Source: Drosophila pseudoobscura (lineage: Eukaryota > Arthropoda > Insecta > Diptera > Drosophilidae). Taken from it: a stretch of 64,000 bases of DNA. The notes under the pieces are model-generated. The model had not been told where the DNA came from. It searched no databases and saw only the letters and a program-made list of their open reading frames with translations. Below are positions 1 through 12,700 of the stretch, in pieces. A program made the position numbers and the translations under genes. Every line of letters starts with the position of its first letter. Position 1 is the stretch's first letter. The stretch is taken from assembly GCF_009870125.1 (NCBI RefSeq), contig NC_046681.1, positions 6,399,001-6,463,000 of the forward strand. Reading direction: 5' to 3'.

Positions 1-2451
1 CACATAAATCTAAACCATCTATAGAAAATATTTCCACTCTCCAAGGATAATAGGGATGTATCCGCAAAGCTGGCGCTTAAAAGCCGTTTAATAAGTCTGG
101 CCACACACGACACACAACGCAGCACATGAGAAATGTATCCTGCCACTGCAGGATACGATTGGGGCTGGCCTGCATTGACCATAAATTTCAATGGGGGCCG
201 GGTCGCCTATTGAAACGTTGACATGGTACAGATACTACTCGTACTCGTATTTTGTCGCATAATTTTTGATAAGTTGTTGAAAGTACTTAAAGCAATGAAC
301 GGATGCGAATAAAAGAGGTATAATACTTAGCGAAAAGAGTAAAAATGGATTCCATATCTAAAAGAAAGAAAAGAGAGAGTCTGAGACTAAAAAACTGGAT
401 GAAATCCGGAGAAATCAGGAGTTTATCCTATTTATATTTCCAATTTTATCCACAAATTTGAAAATACCAGAAGTTCTTAGGTAAAGAATCATATTATCTA
501 CTAGATTGCAGAGTTTGGTTGCAATCGGCTCAGTATTATAGACGGAATAAATAAAACAATCTGTCGTTTGGCTGTTTGAACACCTGGCTTTCGAACAATA
601 TTAATGCTAGAGCAGCGAGCTTTTGTATGCAGACACATTTCAACTAGTTTTATCTATATATAAACCACTAAACACTCATCAATCTATCCGTCTATCTATC
701 AGGCAATAATTAAATCCCACTCGGACTATCATCACCACTGATTATTCCGAAAAGCGAAAACTCAATCAAACACTTGAAGAATAACATCTCATAGATAAAT
801 AGCTAAACGTTGGCCCGCCGCAAATCCATTGAGCTCATTCACCTTTCAACTGTGCCACAGAGCCACATGCCACACTGCCACTGCTCTACTGCTCCACTGC
901 TCCACAGCTCCATGGAGTCGTCCCTCTTCGGGTGGGCTACAAGTTTATTTGCTCATTCAGCTCAATCACAGATCAAATAGCTGGGAAAAAGTGGTGCAAT
1001 GAAAATACCTGGCAAACAATTTGAACTACGCTCAACCTTTAAACTGCACAAAGAAGGCGAGGAGCCAGGAGATTGCCTTCCTTTCCTCCTTCCACCCACC
1101 CCCGCCAGGAGAGGGGGAATGTTCGAGTCAGACAATTGGCCCAGGGGGAGGGAGGGCAGGGGGCAGACAGGCAGCATAAATTGCTTCGACACGAAAGGAA
1201 GTTGGAAGGATTGTTGAGGGCTAAATCTAAGGCTAAGGCTAAGCAGCCTCCTCCTCAACGTCTGCTCGGCTCTGCTCCTCTGGAGGTGTCCTCTCTCCTT
1301 TGTTTTCCCAGCAAACAATTTGCCAAATCCGGTCGAGAGAGATTGAACAAAAGAAATGCATATGCATAACTTTTAGCCCTCCACCTCCACCAAGTGTATT
1401 CCGCATTCTAGAGATGGTAGCGTGTCGGTGTGGAGGATGTCCTATGTGTCTGGCAGGTACCACAGGTCTCACTGGTAACAAACCTCCAAAAAATTGTTTT
1501 ATTCCCAGTAAACCTTCCATCACGCTACCATCTCCATCTCTATCCCCTAGCCATTGTCTAAAGCCCCCAATGGTAATGCAATTTTATGGGAGGGCCTTTG
1601 ATTTCCCAATTGGATTTTCACATATAACTCACATGCTTTCAACGGAGAGGCAGCAAAATGGTCGAGTGGGGGGAAAATGGAAGTGCATTTAGATAATTTT
1701 AGAAACGACATCGAATGGAGGGGATATTAACCCTCGAACTGCCATCAATCGTAGAGTAAACTCCCAATAAAAGAGTGGGCCAAGAAATGATTAAAACAAC
1801 TGTCAAAGTGATTGACAGAAGACCCAAAATGGATTCCCTGTTACATGCATAAATTACCAAATAAATAACATAAATTGTATTTATTTTTGCGCCCATCGTT
1901 GCCTGGCACAGCCTTCTACCAGCCCCGTGGAAAATTATGCAGCGATAACTTGTCGAGGTGTCGCCTTGACAGTCCCCCCACCCAAACAGCCACCACAAAT
2001 AACAATAACTAAAGGAGCCGCCAGTTTCCTCTATTTTGAAGCCCTAAATTCGTTTAGTATCTAGGAGATGCTCTGTAACTTTTACTTATTGGAATTTATC
2101 TTACTTTGGCCCTCAATGGAGGGCACATTTTTTAAAATCTCAGTGTAAATATTAAATTTCCAGGCATTTTTCTCTCGGTGTACATGTCGATAGACAGCAC
2201 TGTGCAACAAAGTGAACACTTTTGAATGCACTTTACATGGGTCAAATATTATGTTGTAGCCCTGCTTCCTCATACTTGGATTTAGAAATATTAAGCCACC
2301 AAAATCTTTTTTATAAATTCAATAACCCCGATTGGGGGCTTGGGCGCACTTTCAGTATTTTTATTTGCCATTTGCACAAAAAATATTGAATTAAACCTCA
2401 AAATTGTACGATCTTTCACAGGATTTTCGATTCGTGTCCATGGATTGGATA
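1..2451. other. AT-rich non-coding DNA, no gene seen
   Basis: No open frame here looks like a protein and none is bounded by convincing splice sites. The stretch holds simple fly intergenic or intronic sequence, including a short ACTCGTA-type repeat near 237-250 and purine-rich and polypyrimidine tracts at 1.0-1.3 kb. It could be the intron of a gene that starts outside the window, which I cannot test here. Confidence 0.6.
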
Positions 2452-2591
2452 TACAGTCGAACTTCCATATAGCGAATCTCAGGGGGAATTCGTTATACAG
2501 AAAATTCGTAGTATAAGTAGAATTCATAGAAAGAAATTCTTTTAAGAAAACTTCTTTGTATGGAAGTCCGTAATAGAGAAGTTCGACTGTA
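2452..2591. mobile_element. MITE of pogo/Tc1-mariner type with TA target-site duplication
   Basis: A 136-bp element (2454-2589) starts with CAGTCGAACTTC and ends with its inverted complement GAAGTTCGACTG, and it is flanked on both sides by the dinucleotide TA. A second matching block (CTTCCATA near the left end, TATGGAAG near the right end) extends the inverted symmetry inwards. The interior is AT-rich and non-coding. CAGT-starting inverted ends with TA duplications are typical of the pogo/Tigger branch of Tc1-mariner transposons. The element has no room for a transposase, so it would have been moved in trans. Confidence 0.8.
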
Positions 2592-4260
2592 CCTGAAGCT
2601 ATCACGACCCAGAGTCGAAAATTTCTACCATTTACCATACCTTTGTAATTTGTTCTTAAATGTTTTTAAATGCTTTTATTTTGAACTTCTCTAGCTCTTT
2701 AGTGTTATTAATTCTAAACAAAATTAGCTACTAATCATTAAAATGGTCCAAAGAATGTCAAAAGTGCGAATTATTTAGTAAATCTGCACCGTTTCGTAAC
2801 ACTCTAAGAATGATCTCTGTTCAAGTCCTTCGAAATGAATGTCATTCTATGCATACGTCTCTAATATAACAGAAGAACTCTCCACCTAATGAACCCTATT
2901 CGGTCACACAGCACTAACAGATATTCTCAACAAGCAAATAAAAACTAATTGGTCTATAAATTTGGTGACTTCTACCATAATTATTGTAAACCATACCTCT
3001 TCCTGTGTATCAAATCTCCCAGCAAATAAACCATAATAAAGCCATTAAGCCAAACAAACTATCAAAGACAACAACTGTATCTTGTAGCTGTATCCTACTT
3101 TAGATAAACACACACACAAAAATAAACAATATATCAAGCAAACAATAAACACACCTGCAGAGAGACGGACAGAGGAAAGTTAAATCCAATAAAAACATTT
3201 TGCTTAGTGAATTTATTCAGTAAACGACCTTGTCAACAATCCTGTTGATGAACACGTTTTACAAATATTTGTGTGGTAGACACGAGTAACTGTGTTTCTG
3301 TGTATCTGTGTGTGGGCTGAAGATACATTGTTTATTCTGGTCTGTAGGTCAGAGATACACAAAAACACACACAAAAAAGGGTTCAACGTGATACAAATTT
3401 AATTCAATTAAAGGATTCTTTTTAACGGTCACAAACATACATATATATATATATATACATATCTGCGGGGATCTTCCCCATGCTGTGTGGAAAACTTGTT
3501 ACTAATTGCATTTATGGCAGCAACAGCAACAGCACAAACCTCAAAGCAGTGAAAATCAGCAACCAAAAAAACACTCAAGAACAAAATGCAATTAGCACTC
3601 GAAAAAGACAAGAGACGGCAACAGGAGAGGGAGAGGGCATAGCCTAAGAAAAGTCCCACCCACACAGCCAAAGCCACAGCCACAGCCACACGACAATGAA
3701 AATGCCATGAAAATGTACAGCAGCTAATTAAAAAACAAGAAAAACTTGACGCAAAGTAAATTATTTTATAGCGAACGGTCCTGGCCGCCTGCCGAAGGCA
3801 ATTCTTCAAGGTGACAATGGAAAACTGTTTTCCACGGGAGGGTGGAAACTGTTGTGTTGTGAATTTTGTAATGCAATAATTTGCAAGGCCGCAGCAAAAG
3901 CAGCCCCTGAAGAATGCCGCAAACTATGCCACAAAAAGCCCTCAAACTTTTGCCGAGTTTCGCCAGCAGCAAATTTATGTTTCCATGGGAATGTTTTGCG
4001 AGTGATATCAATATCCATATATCTCTATAGTACTATAGTATAGTAATCTATACCGAAAAGACGCGATGAAAAGTGTTTATTTATACAAGTTCAAAGTTAC
4101 TTTTGATTATGTATATATTGGAATGAATCTAAGAGCTTTAATCGTGTGTTATTTCTTTGACAGAATACAATTTGTATGAATTATGTGGAAAACTTTAATT
4201 CTGCAAAGGAACGATTTTTCATACAGTGACGCTCCTCGGTCTCTTGGGAGATTTTTGCTT
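2592..4260. other. AT-rich non-coding DNA with microsatellites
   Basis: No supportable gene. The stretch contains CA-rich tracts near 3105-3125 and 3360-3376, and a (TA) run at about 3440-3458. A short array of CCACAG-type repeats lies near 3660-3690. Open frames on both strands are short and compositionally biased. Confidence 0.6.
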
Positions 4261-4595
4261 GAAATCCGCTCATTCGAAAGTTCGGAGTGATATAGCTTGA
4301 TTCAATCGATTATAATGGCACAAAGATAAGTAAACAGAGGATCTTTAAAAACTCCTAAGAGTTTCCTTTGATTTTGGTATTAATCAATATTCCCAAATTT
4401 TAAAGATATAACCCATTTGAAAACAAGGACTTTCCGTTGAAAAAACCCACCATGAAATCCGCTCATTAGAAAGTTTGGAGAGGGTCTAGAGAAACTCCAA
4501 AGAGTCTTCTTTGATTATATTATTAATCAATATTCCCAAATTTTAAATATATAACCCATTTAAAAACGAGGACTTTCCATTGAAAAACCCCACCT
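4261..4595. repeat. Two-copy direct tandem duplication, period about 193 bp
   Basis: The segment starting GAAATCCGCTCATTCGAAAG at 4261 is repeated from 4454 as GAAATCCGCTCATTAGAAAG. Both copies continue through matching blocks (CTCC.AAGAGT..TCTTTGATT, then TAATCAATATTCCCAAATTTTA, ATATAACCCATTT.AAAAC and GGACTTTCC.TTGAAAAA) and end in CCCACC. The second copy lacks roughly 50 bp near its start. There is no coding content. It looks like an old local duplication rather than a satellite. Confidence 0.8.
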
Positions 4596-7500
4596 ACAAT
4601 AAGTGCCACACTCTGCTCTGACAGCACGCCGCACCGAGCTGTTGTTGTCACATGGCAAACAATAAAATGTATCCATACAACATGTAAATTAAGCATATTA
4701 ATTGCATGCCTCATGCCTCGTGCTGCATGCCTACACGGCTCTGTTGTGGCCGCTCTGTTTGTAGTACCAATGATGATGAATAAATATGAAAAATGGGAAA
4801 TTAAACCCTAGCAAACATCCACGAGCAGGGAATGGATTGGGGCCACAGATACAGATACCGTACTATTTGTCGGAGTTTATTGTAAATATATTTGTCGCAT
4901 TTAATTAGTTCGACAGCCGCCAAAGGGTGAAAATTGACCAGAAAGCGTTGACACAGTCGATTATGTTGACAAAAGACAGGGAAAGGGGAAACGGCAGCGT
5001 GACAGGAGCCACAAACTCCCGTTTGCATTGCTTTCACATTTTAATTGTTCATTGGATGTTTATTGTAGCGTGTTAATTTTGCCAAGCTCATTGGGCTGCT
5101 GCTTTTCCGCCTTTCCGCTTTCCTTTGGCCCCCGCGCCTCCCCCTCTCTTTGTCTGCTCTTTCATCTTTCAGCTGTCAAGCGGCTTTATGCCATTGATAT
5201 GTGCATTTTCCTCTTCATTTTCCATGCCTTATTGCCCCGCTCTCACTCGCTCTCTCCCTCTCTCTCTCTCTCTCTCTCGTGGTGTGTGCTTTTCATTGGT
5301 TTAAGTGCATTTATTTAATTGCACAACATTTTCTGGTGCTGCTGTGTTTAATTCGCATTAATGGGACATGACATTTTAATTGGATTAATTGCGTTTATTA
5401 AGTGCTGAACAGCAGCTCCTTTGCCTTCACTCTCTCTCTCTCTATTCTCTTCTTTTTTCTCAGGGGGAAAGTGAAAAGCTGATTGAGTTCCATTGCATCA
5501 TTCGGTCAAGCGGTAATCGATTATGGAATCGAAATTAACTAATGACAAAGGAGGGTGCGAGGGGGGGCTTAGGTGGATGAGCACTCTAAAGTAATGATAA
5601 GCGCGATGATAATTCCACTAAGCTATCGGTATTCTGAGTGTGGGGCACAAAGAATATTAAAATTAAATGTTGCAAAAGGTAAAACTGAACAACAATGTGC
5701 AAATAACGAGGAAAGGGATATTAATTAGGGAGAGTATTTGGTGGTAGGAGGTGAATATAAAGGAGTTATATCTACTCACAGAAAAAAAACCCCTTACGTA
5801 CAAATATTTACACTTAGATTTGAATATTTATAACAATAGAAAGTGTTTTAGCTGAAATTTTCCGGTTAATATGCAATATATGCCAATATGGCCTAAAAAT
5901 ATTTGATACTTAAAATCATTATTTTCATTTTATAATTGAATATATTTCGTAAAAATTTCATATTTGTTTTAAATTTATGAATATGGAGATTCTATTTAAT
6001 TCTATTAATTCTATTTAATTTCACTTTTTGAATAATTCATTCGATCATATATAACCAGCAATCGATGATTATATCGATTATTCATTATTAAATTGATTAG
6101 GGAAAACTATTTAATTTCAATTTTTTGTCGTTGAAAAATGAAAAAATTCATTTAGATATGGGTATGTTGGTTTATCGATCATATATATAGCTATAGATTT
6201 TTATTTTCGATTATTTATCGACAGTTAGTATAAATCATTTATTGGCATAATTAAGGAATTAAAATACAGGCGTCTTAACAATATATAGAGTATTTAGAGT
6301 CAGATACCTATGGACTCTGTGCTAAATTTCGTTGTAACCCATAGATATAGACATTCTCTATCTGCCTACCCATAACTAGCATCCCTAGTACTAGTACACA
6401 CACATTAGTTCCATTCCCTGGACCCTTGTTCTGGTCATAATTCAAACAAAAAAACCACTTGCTCCACCATTCGCTGGCACTCTCCACCACATCACCATTT
6501 CCATCTCTTGGCCAAGTTAATAAAATATAAATAAGCATAAATCACGCACGAACAGAGGCCAACAACACAGAAACGGAACATGATTAACAAGGTCATTTAA
6601 CGGCACTTGTTTTTCCCATGACCAGCCCCCCATCAGCCCTCCTAAAAGTAGGCGTGTTCCCAGCCAAATAACATTAGGCAGTGGCCCAAAGGCTTAACCA
6701 CAAAGGCAGGCATTTGGATGTATGGGAAATTCGATTATTGTGTTAAGCGTTAAAGCAGCAACCCCCTGACCCCCACTGACCTACCGCCAAATAGAATAGA
6801 ATCGAGGGGGGAAAAGAGAAAAGAGAAAGAGATTAGATATATATATTATGCTCTAGGGAGACATTTGATAATAACTTGCGGCCCGAGGCGGATGTTTGTC
6901 TATAATCAGCATAAGTTAGACAACTTTCGGATTGTTTTCCGTACAGAAGCCACACATGCAGTGGGGGAGGGGCATGGTGTTTAGGGGGCAGAACCATCTA
7001 TCTCTGAGAGCTGCAGACAGGCAACATACATACATAGGCATTTCTTTGGGTAGAAAGAGGCCTGAGGCCTGACACAGCAAAACATTAATCATTCTCATTC
7101 GGTTGGTCTTTTTTGTCTGAGGGTTAAAACAAGTCAATTTCTGGGCTGGCATATTGGAACAGAACAGATTTTGGTTTAAGCAAATTATTGTCCACAAAAA
7201 ACGGCTCTCTTAAAGAAAACTAAATTTTCTTTCCACAATGATGACTTCTGTCTTTTGGAATGTCTCTGTCTCTGTCTTTTGTCGCCTGTTCATTGAAAGA
7301 ACAATAGACGACTCAAAGGAGCTCCAGAAATAAAGTAAGAAATGATTGTAAGGAGCATAAGATGATGGCTTAGTCATCCGTTTGGCCATTTCACAGGCGG
7401 CAAAGTCAATTGTTCATGGATTTTGTGCTGCCACATGCCAATCTCGGTCTTGCATTCGTTTTTGTGGCATGAAAGCTGCATTGACAAGTGCATTTCCCAG

Positions 7501-9376
7501 CTCAGAGATTCTTTTTGTAACGCCTCAAAATGTTTGTTGGCAGCTCAAAGTTTTTGTTTGTTCGGAGGAATGGCAGAAGTGTTTTTTTTGTTTTTTTTTT
7601 TTTTGGCCACCAGCTGAGTGGTGGCATAGCCTGCTGTTTGGGTGGCAAATAAAAAATTATGTTGCATGCCACATGGCGCGTCTAATGTGTTGGCATATAC
7701 TGCAGGAGAGAGATACTTGCTCGTAAATTTAATTTGGGAAAAATCATAAACCAAAAGGAAAACTGAAGGGAGGGGAAAAATACAACGAAGTTGGGATGAT
7801 CTAACGAGGAATGGGGTTCTGAGGGCTCTAAAATACCTCAAAAATATCATATAATCTCAATGAATTTATTTTATATTTTTAAACTATAGAAATCGTATGG
7901 AAATCATCGAATTTTCTACCAAAAACTCACCAAATCTCTCGACAAATCTACAGAGCCACATAGAAAATTTTTGAATCTTCTCTTGTAGATATTTCTCAAA
8001 GGAACCCCCAACTAATCCCATCCCATAGCTCAAAGTACCCTTCGCATTTCTGTAAAAACAAAAGGCCTACAATTTACGACCTGTTTCTGTCTGCTGGGCC
8101 ACATGCCTCTCACCTGATCTGTATATCTTCCCCTACCACACATGCCCCCAAATCCAACTACATTGTGCCACGCGATTAGATGCGTACCAAGAAAAAATTT
8201 AATACATCAAGAAAAATATAAAATTTATTAAGCATAAGGTATAAAAGAACGTGTGTGGTGTGTGTGAAAAAAAGATGTTTATTAAGTTGTGCGCCGAAAT
8301 GTAGGCAATGGAAATTTGTTAAAGGGAAAAGCGAAGGGAAACAGGGGGAGTTGGGGTGGGAGGGCAGTGGGAATGGCAGTCGAAGCCTCTGCCTTTAGCT
8401 GAGAAAATAAACATCGTTTTGCCATTTTTCATTTCAAGTGCCGCAGCACACACTCACACACACAGGGAGAAAAATCCACACACGCACACACACTTTCAAA
8501 GGTAAATGGCGAAAAGTGAAAGCAGTTAAAACAAACAAAAATCAAACATGGGATAAGCGACGGCAAATACAGCCTGTGTGTGTGTGTGTGTCTGTGTGTT
8601 TGCTCTGGCAAGTGCATGTGTGGGAGAGAACTATCCATGTGGCTGTGAGCCAGTAGTGTGCATCCATGTGTGGCAGGTCGGACGTCGGCTTGTTGCACTT
8701 GTTGCAAAGCGCCTTCCTCCCCACAAAACGTTGGGCGTAAAAATGTTTCCAGCAAATAAAATTCACAGTTAGAAGAGCAACAGAGATAGACAGCGAGAGA
8801 GGGAGTATAGATAGAGAGGGGAGAGTGGGAGTGGTAGTGCCTCTATCCTGGCCGGGAGCCGCTGGCCCTCTTCAGGCAGCAGCCAGCAAATGAATTAACA
8901 AATTAAAAGCGTTACAAATTGGCTAAAGGCATAAAATGGTGGGGGCAGGGGGCGGTTGCACCATGTAGCACGTTCTATGTTGCCGCACGTGGAAGGAGTA
9001 AGTGGTAGCACTGTGTAGTGCTTTAAGTTGATTTTAATTAAATTAGAAACGAGCGCAGCGGCAGCGACAGGCAACACATGACAGTGATATGCAGAGGAGA
9101 TGTGAATGGCAGCAAATTGAAGGGTTCTCTCGCTGGAAGAGTGCGAATAGAGAGCACAGGTGTTGCGCTCCAACTGATGGAGGACCCTGGGTAGAAGCAG
9201 CCACTTGGGATTTATAATTTCCTATCAAACAACACCCCAGAATCGGTAATCATTTCTGGCAGCATAGATGACTGCCTTTGTTCTGGACTTTGGTGGTTCC
9301 TTCGATTATATTTCTGCTCTTTTAAACTATTTTCTGAGCAGAAAAGGAAAGGACAACTTTTGAGAGATTTCTAGGA
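4596..9376. other. Non-coding DNA with low-complexity tracts
   Basis: No gene could be supported. Notable simple sequence is a (TC) tract at 5251-5278, an ATCGAT-rich AT island at 6050-6225, a near-pure T tract at 7579-7604, and CA/TG-rich stretches at 8440-8500 and 8575-8602. A 114-codon frame around 7.4-7.7 kb runs through the T tract and looks like chance. Confidence 0.55.
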
Positions 9377-9790
9377 AGGAAAACCACCCCATCTAGAGTC
9401 ATTATTCCCTGAAAAACAGTATCAAAAATCATATATCACCCAGGTTTTTCCCATCTTCAATCCAAAATCTTGTTGTGTTTCGATATTCCTATGTTATTTT
9501 CTCCATCTCTAATGATTTCCCTGTTTTGTTATCCCTTTTTCTTACAGTGTATTCTCCCTAGAGAGGTTCTACTCTCAACAGAGGAACACCCCATCTATAG
9601 TTAGTATTACCCACAAAAGAGGTCTGAAATCAAATATCACCCAAGTTTTTATCATCTTCAATCCCTAATCAGTCTGTTTTGCCTAGTTTTCTTTTCTCGT
9701 ATGCCTATAGTATTTTTACCTTCTCTAAAGATTTAACTTCCTTTTTTCACAGTGTAGCCCCCTTAGAGAGGCTGTACTCCCTAAGATTCT
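9377..9790. repeat. Two-copy direct tandem duplication, period about 205 bp
   Basis: The block CACCCCATCTAGAGTCATTA near 9384 recurs near 9588 as CACCCCATCTATAGTTAGTA. The downstream landmarks recur in the same order: ATCACCCA.GTTTTT, ATCTTCAATCC, a T-rich stretch, then CACAGTGTA or TTACAGTGTA, and CC.TAGAGAGG.T.TACTC. The copies are diverged but collinear. No function is apparent. Confidence 0.75.
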
Positions 9791-12700
9791 TAAGTAAAAC
9801 CCTTGTACGTGTGCCCTGTTTCTGTGGTTTCGCAGCTGGTTTTCCACTTTCCCCACAGTTAATGGTTTGCCCTAATTTCAAGCCTGAAAAACAAACAAAA
9901 ACCCGCACACACAAAAGTCGATTCCCAGTGGCCAAGTGCTGGACAAATTTGACTTTAGTTGACTGCAACACTTGCTTTTGCACTCAACACCTCATCAGAG
10001 AGACATCAATGATCCCGATGCCCCCAATACCCATGCCACCTCTCTCTGTCAATGTGCCCCAGTGCCGTAAAATTGCAGGCCGCCAAAAATTGCCGACACC
10101 AAGAAGGGGCATTCAACGATGTCCGTCCGTGAGGCCATATCGACGGGGCCATGCAAGAGGTTTGGCCCAAAGCGCTTAACGAATTGCCTGAATTGTCGGT
10201 TATCCTTTCGCCTCTGGTTGCCTGACATCCTGACAGAGGGACTACCTCACTGCGTCCACATCCGGCATCCGGCCGATGTGCAAATCAAATAACAAATGAT
10301 TGTCTCTGCCAAACTGAAGAGGCGACTCCAGAGGCGACTCCAGTTACCGCGAGAGGCATCGAAGCGACGCTCCTGTGACTGGGAAAAGCATGGAGGCAGC
10401 TCCTGTGACTGTGATTAAGGCTTGGTGGCTTGACAGCTGCCTGGACCATGGATTCATCATCCCCTTGGCCGAAATGAATATTCTATATTTTCCCTGCCTG
10501 TATTTTCCTTTTCGAGGCAATCAAAACAGTTTGTATTCCTGCTTTTGTCAAGCGCAAATTCAATCAAAAGCTAAGCTTAAATATGGTTTTTCAGGTGTGC
10601 TAGTGTGTGTGTCTGAGAGATAAGCATGGATTTTCTTTTCTAATTGTTCAAACTTTTAAGCTTTAGGGAAATCCTTCGAATGGAAATTTCTACTCAAAAA
10701 TACACAGCATTCTCTGTGGCTCTGGGATGTGGCTCATAAAAATTCACCAACCAAACAAAAGAGCTCTAAGCCACAAAAAAAAACAATCCCTCACACACAT
10801 AAATACATATGTATCTCTATGTGGAAGTATATATAAAAACCGACAGATAAAAATGCAATAAAATGCCGACGGCGTCTGGGCCAAGTTACAAATGTTCCCG
10901 TTGTGTATTGTAATCACTCAGTTGACTTCCCTTCTCCCCTTCTCTGCAATTCCCCCCGAATGGTGGCTGCATTTATCTAGAGTGTTCTCTTCGTTCTGTG
11001 TCCTGTGGGTGTGGGGAGGGAAGGAAGGGTTCCGCTTCCCGCCGCCGCCAAACACTGCGGTTGGGCCCAGACATTCGCGCAAGACAACAAATTCCAGGGA
11101 GGTGCTGCCTGATCATGAAACTGGTTTTGACAAGGGGGGGTGTTCCTTTTTTTTGGTTATGGAACAGACAGAACGGTCTTTAAAATGTTCTACCTACTGT
11201 TATGCAATTTAAAAGAACTTCGCTCTGGAAAAACCTTCAAATATAAAGATAGCATTAAAATATAAATGGATTAAGAAACAAAATATGCACTCAATTCTAT
11301 GCCAAAATTTGAATACCCTCTAATATATTTAAGCATCCGAAATGTCTCTGAAATTTATTGCTTTCAATATTTACCAATATCTCAAAAATACAACTTTTTT
11401 TCGTTACCTGCTTTTTGAATAATTTAATTCCTTGTACCAGATAGTTGTTAATTAAATAAATAAATAATAATATAATAAGAATAAAACGTTGAAACCCAAA
11501 AATACAAACATAATACAATTCATTAAAATTCACTTTGATTTCAAAATAAATAAACAAAAGTCTTCTTATACGACTAATATTTATAGAACACTTAACAATA
11601 AATATAATTATGAAAATACATAATTGAGAATGAAACCCATTTTTTTTAATACGAAATATATTTTAACCAAATATTTTCATATTAATGTCAAAATTTAAAT
11701 AAAAACGCTTTCTTTTTACAATTTTCAGTCTCGAAGAAAATCTATAGTCATATATTTGGAAATCTTAAAATAAATATAACAATTTTTCCTCTGGCTAATC
11801 AAATGTAGAAGCGTTAAATAATTGACTTTGAAAAGGAGACAGAATCGAGTATCAAATCCCACTCTACAGCTGTAGAAGGCAAGCGAATATTTGATTTTCA
11901 TTTATCAAAGATCCTGTTTTAGATTCCAAGGTCACAGGATTAGATATTGTCGACCCAATTATGTATAAAATCCACAAAAGCACATGCATACCTTTGTATA
12001 AACATTTGTAACTACAATTTTTCACCATATCCTATTAAATAAAATTCCTCATTAAATTGTAAGTTTTATCTCCACAATTCCCGTTCTTTATCCATTTCCA
12101 TTTTCTTTCTCTCATTTCTATTTGTTTGCGAAAGTTTAAAATTTAATATTTCAATTTGCCTCCCCATTTATCTCTATTCCCTGTCCCTCTCTCTGTTGGC
12201 TTTCTCTTTCAATTTTCAGACTGTTGCAATCTATGCAAAATGCTGTCCTTCTTCGCTGAAACATTGTCCAGGGCTTAGATTTGTTTTCGCTTTCTGTAAC
12301 GCTTTCCCCACTTTCACAATCGTCCATTCATTCAGCTTTCTGTTACGCCAAAAACTTTTGTTTTATTTTAATTTTTTTAGCTTTATTTTTTTGTTTCTTC
12401 GCCTGCAACCAAAAAATCGCAAGTAAAGTCTTACACAAGTTGGAATTTAAGTTGAAAACTTTTCTAATTAAAATTAAATAGAAACTTCGTTTCGGTCGCC
12501 CAGTGAAGTTTTTGATTATTATTTGGAATTTATTTTTTTTTTTCATTTATTTCATTCATAGCATATACTTATTCCGCTGCATTCTTTTACATTTTTACCA
12601 CCCCCACTTAATACTGTCATAGAGATCGTGCATCGGTTGCGGGTGAGGGGCTGAAAGCAGAGAAAATTGACCAAAAAAAAAGAGAGAAAAGAAAGTTGTG

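Noticed and set aside
9679-10179. 166-codon frame ending in Pro/Met-rich and Arg-rich sequence
   Set aside because: It overlaps one copy of a tandem duplication whose other copy does not keep the frame, so it is unlikely to be coding.
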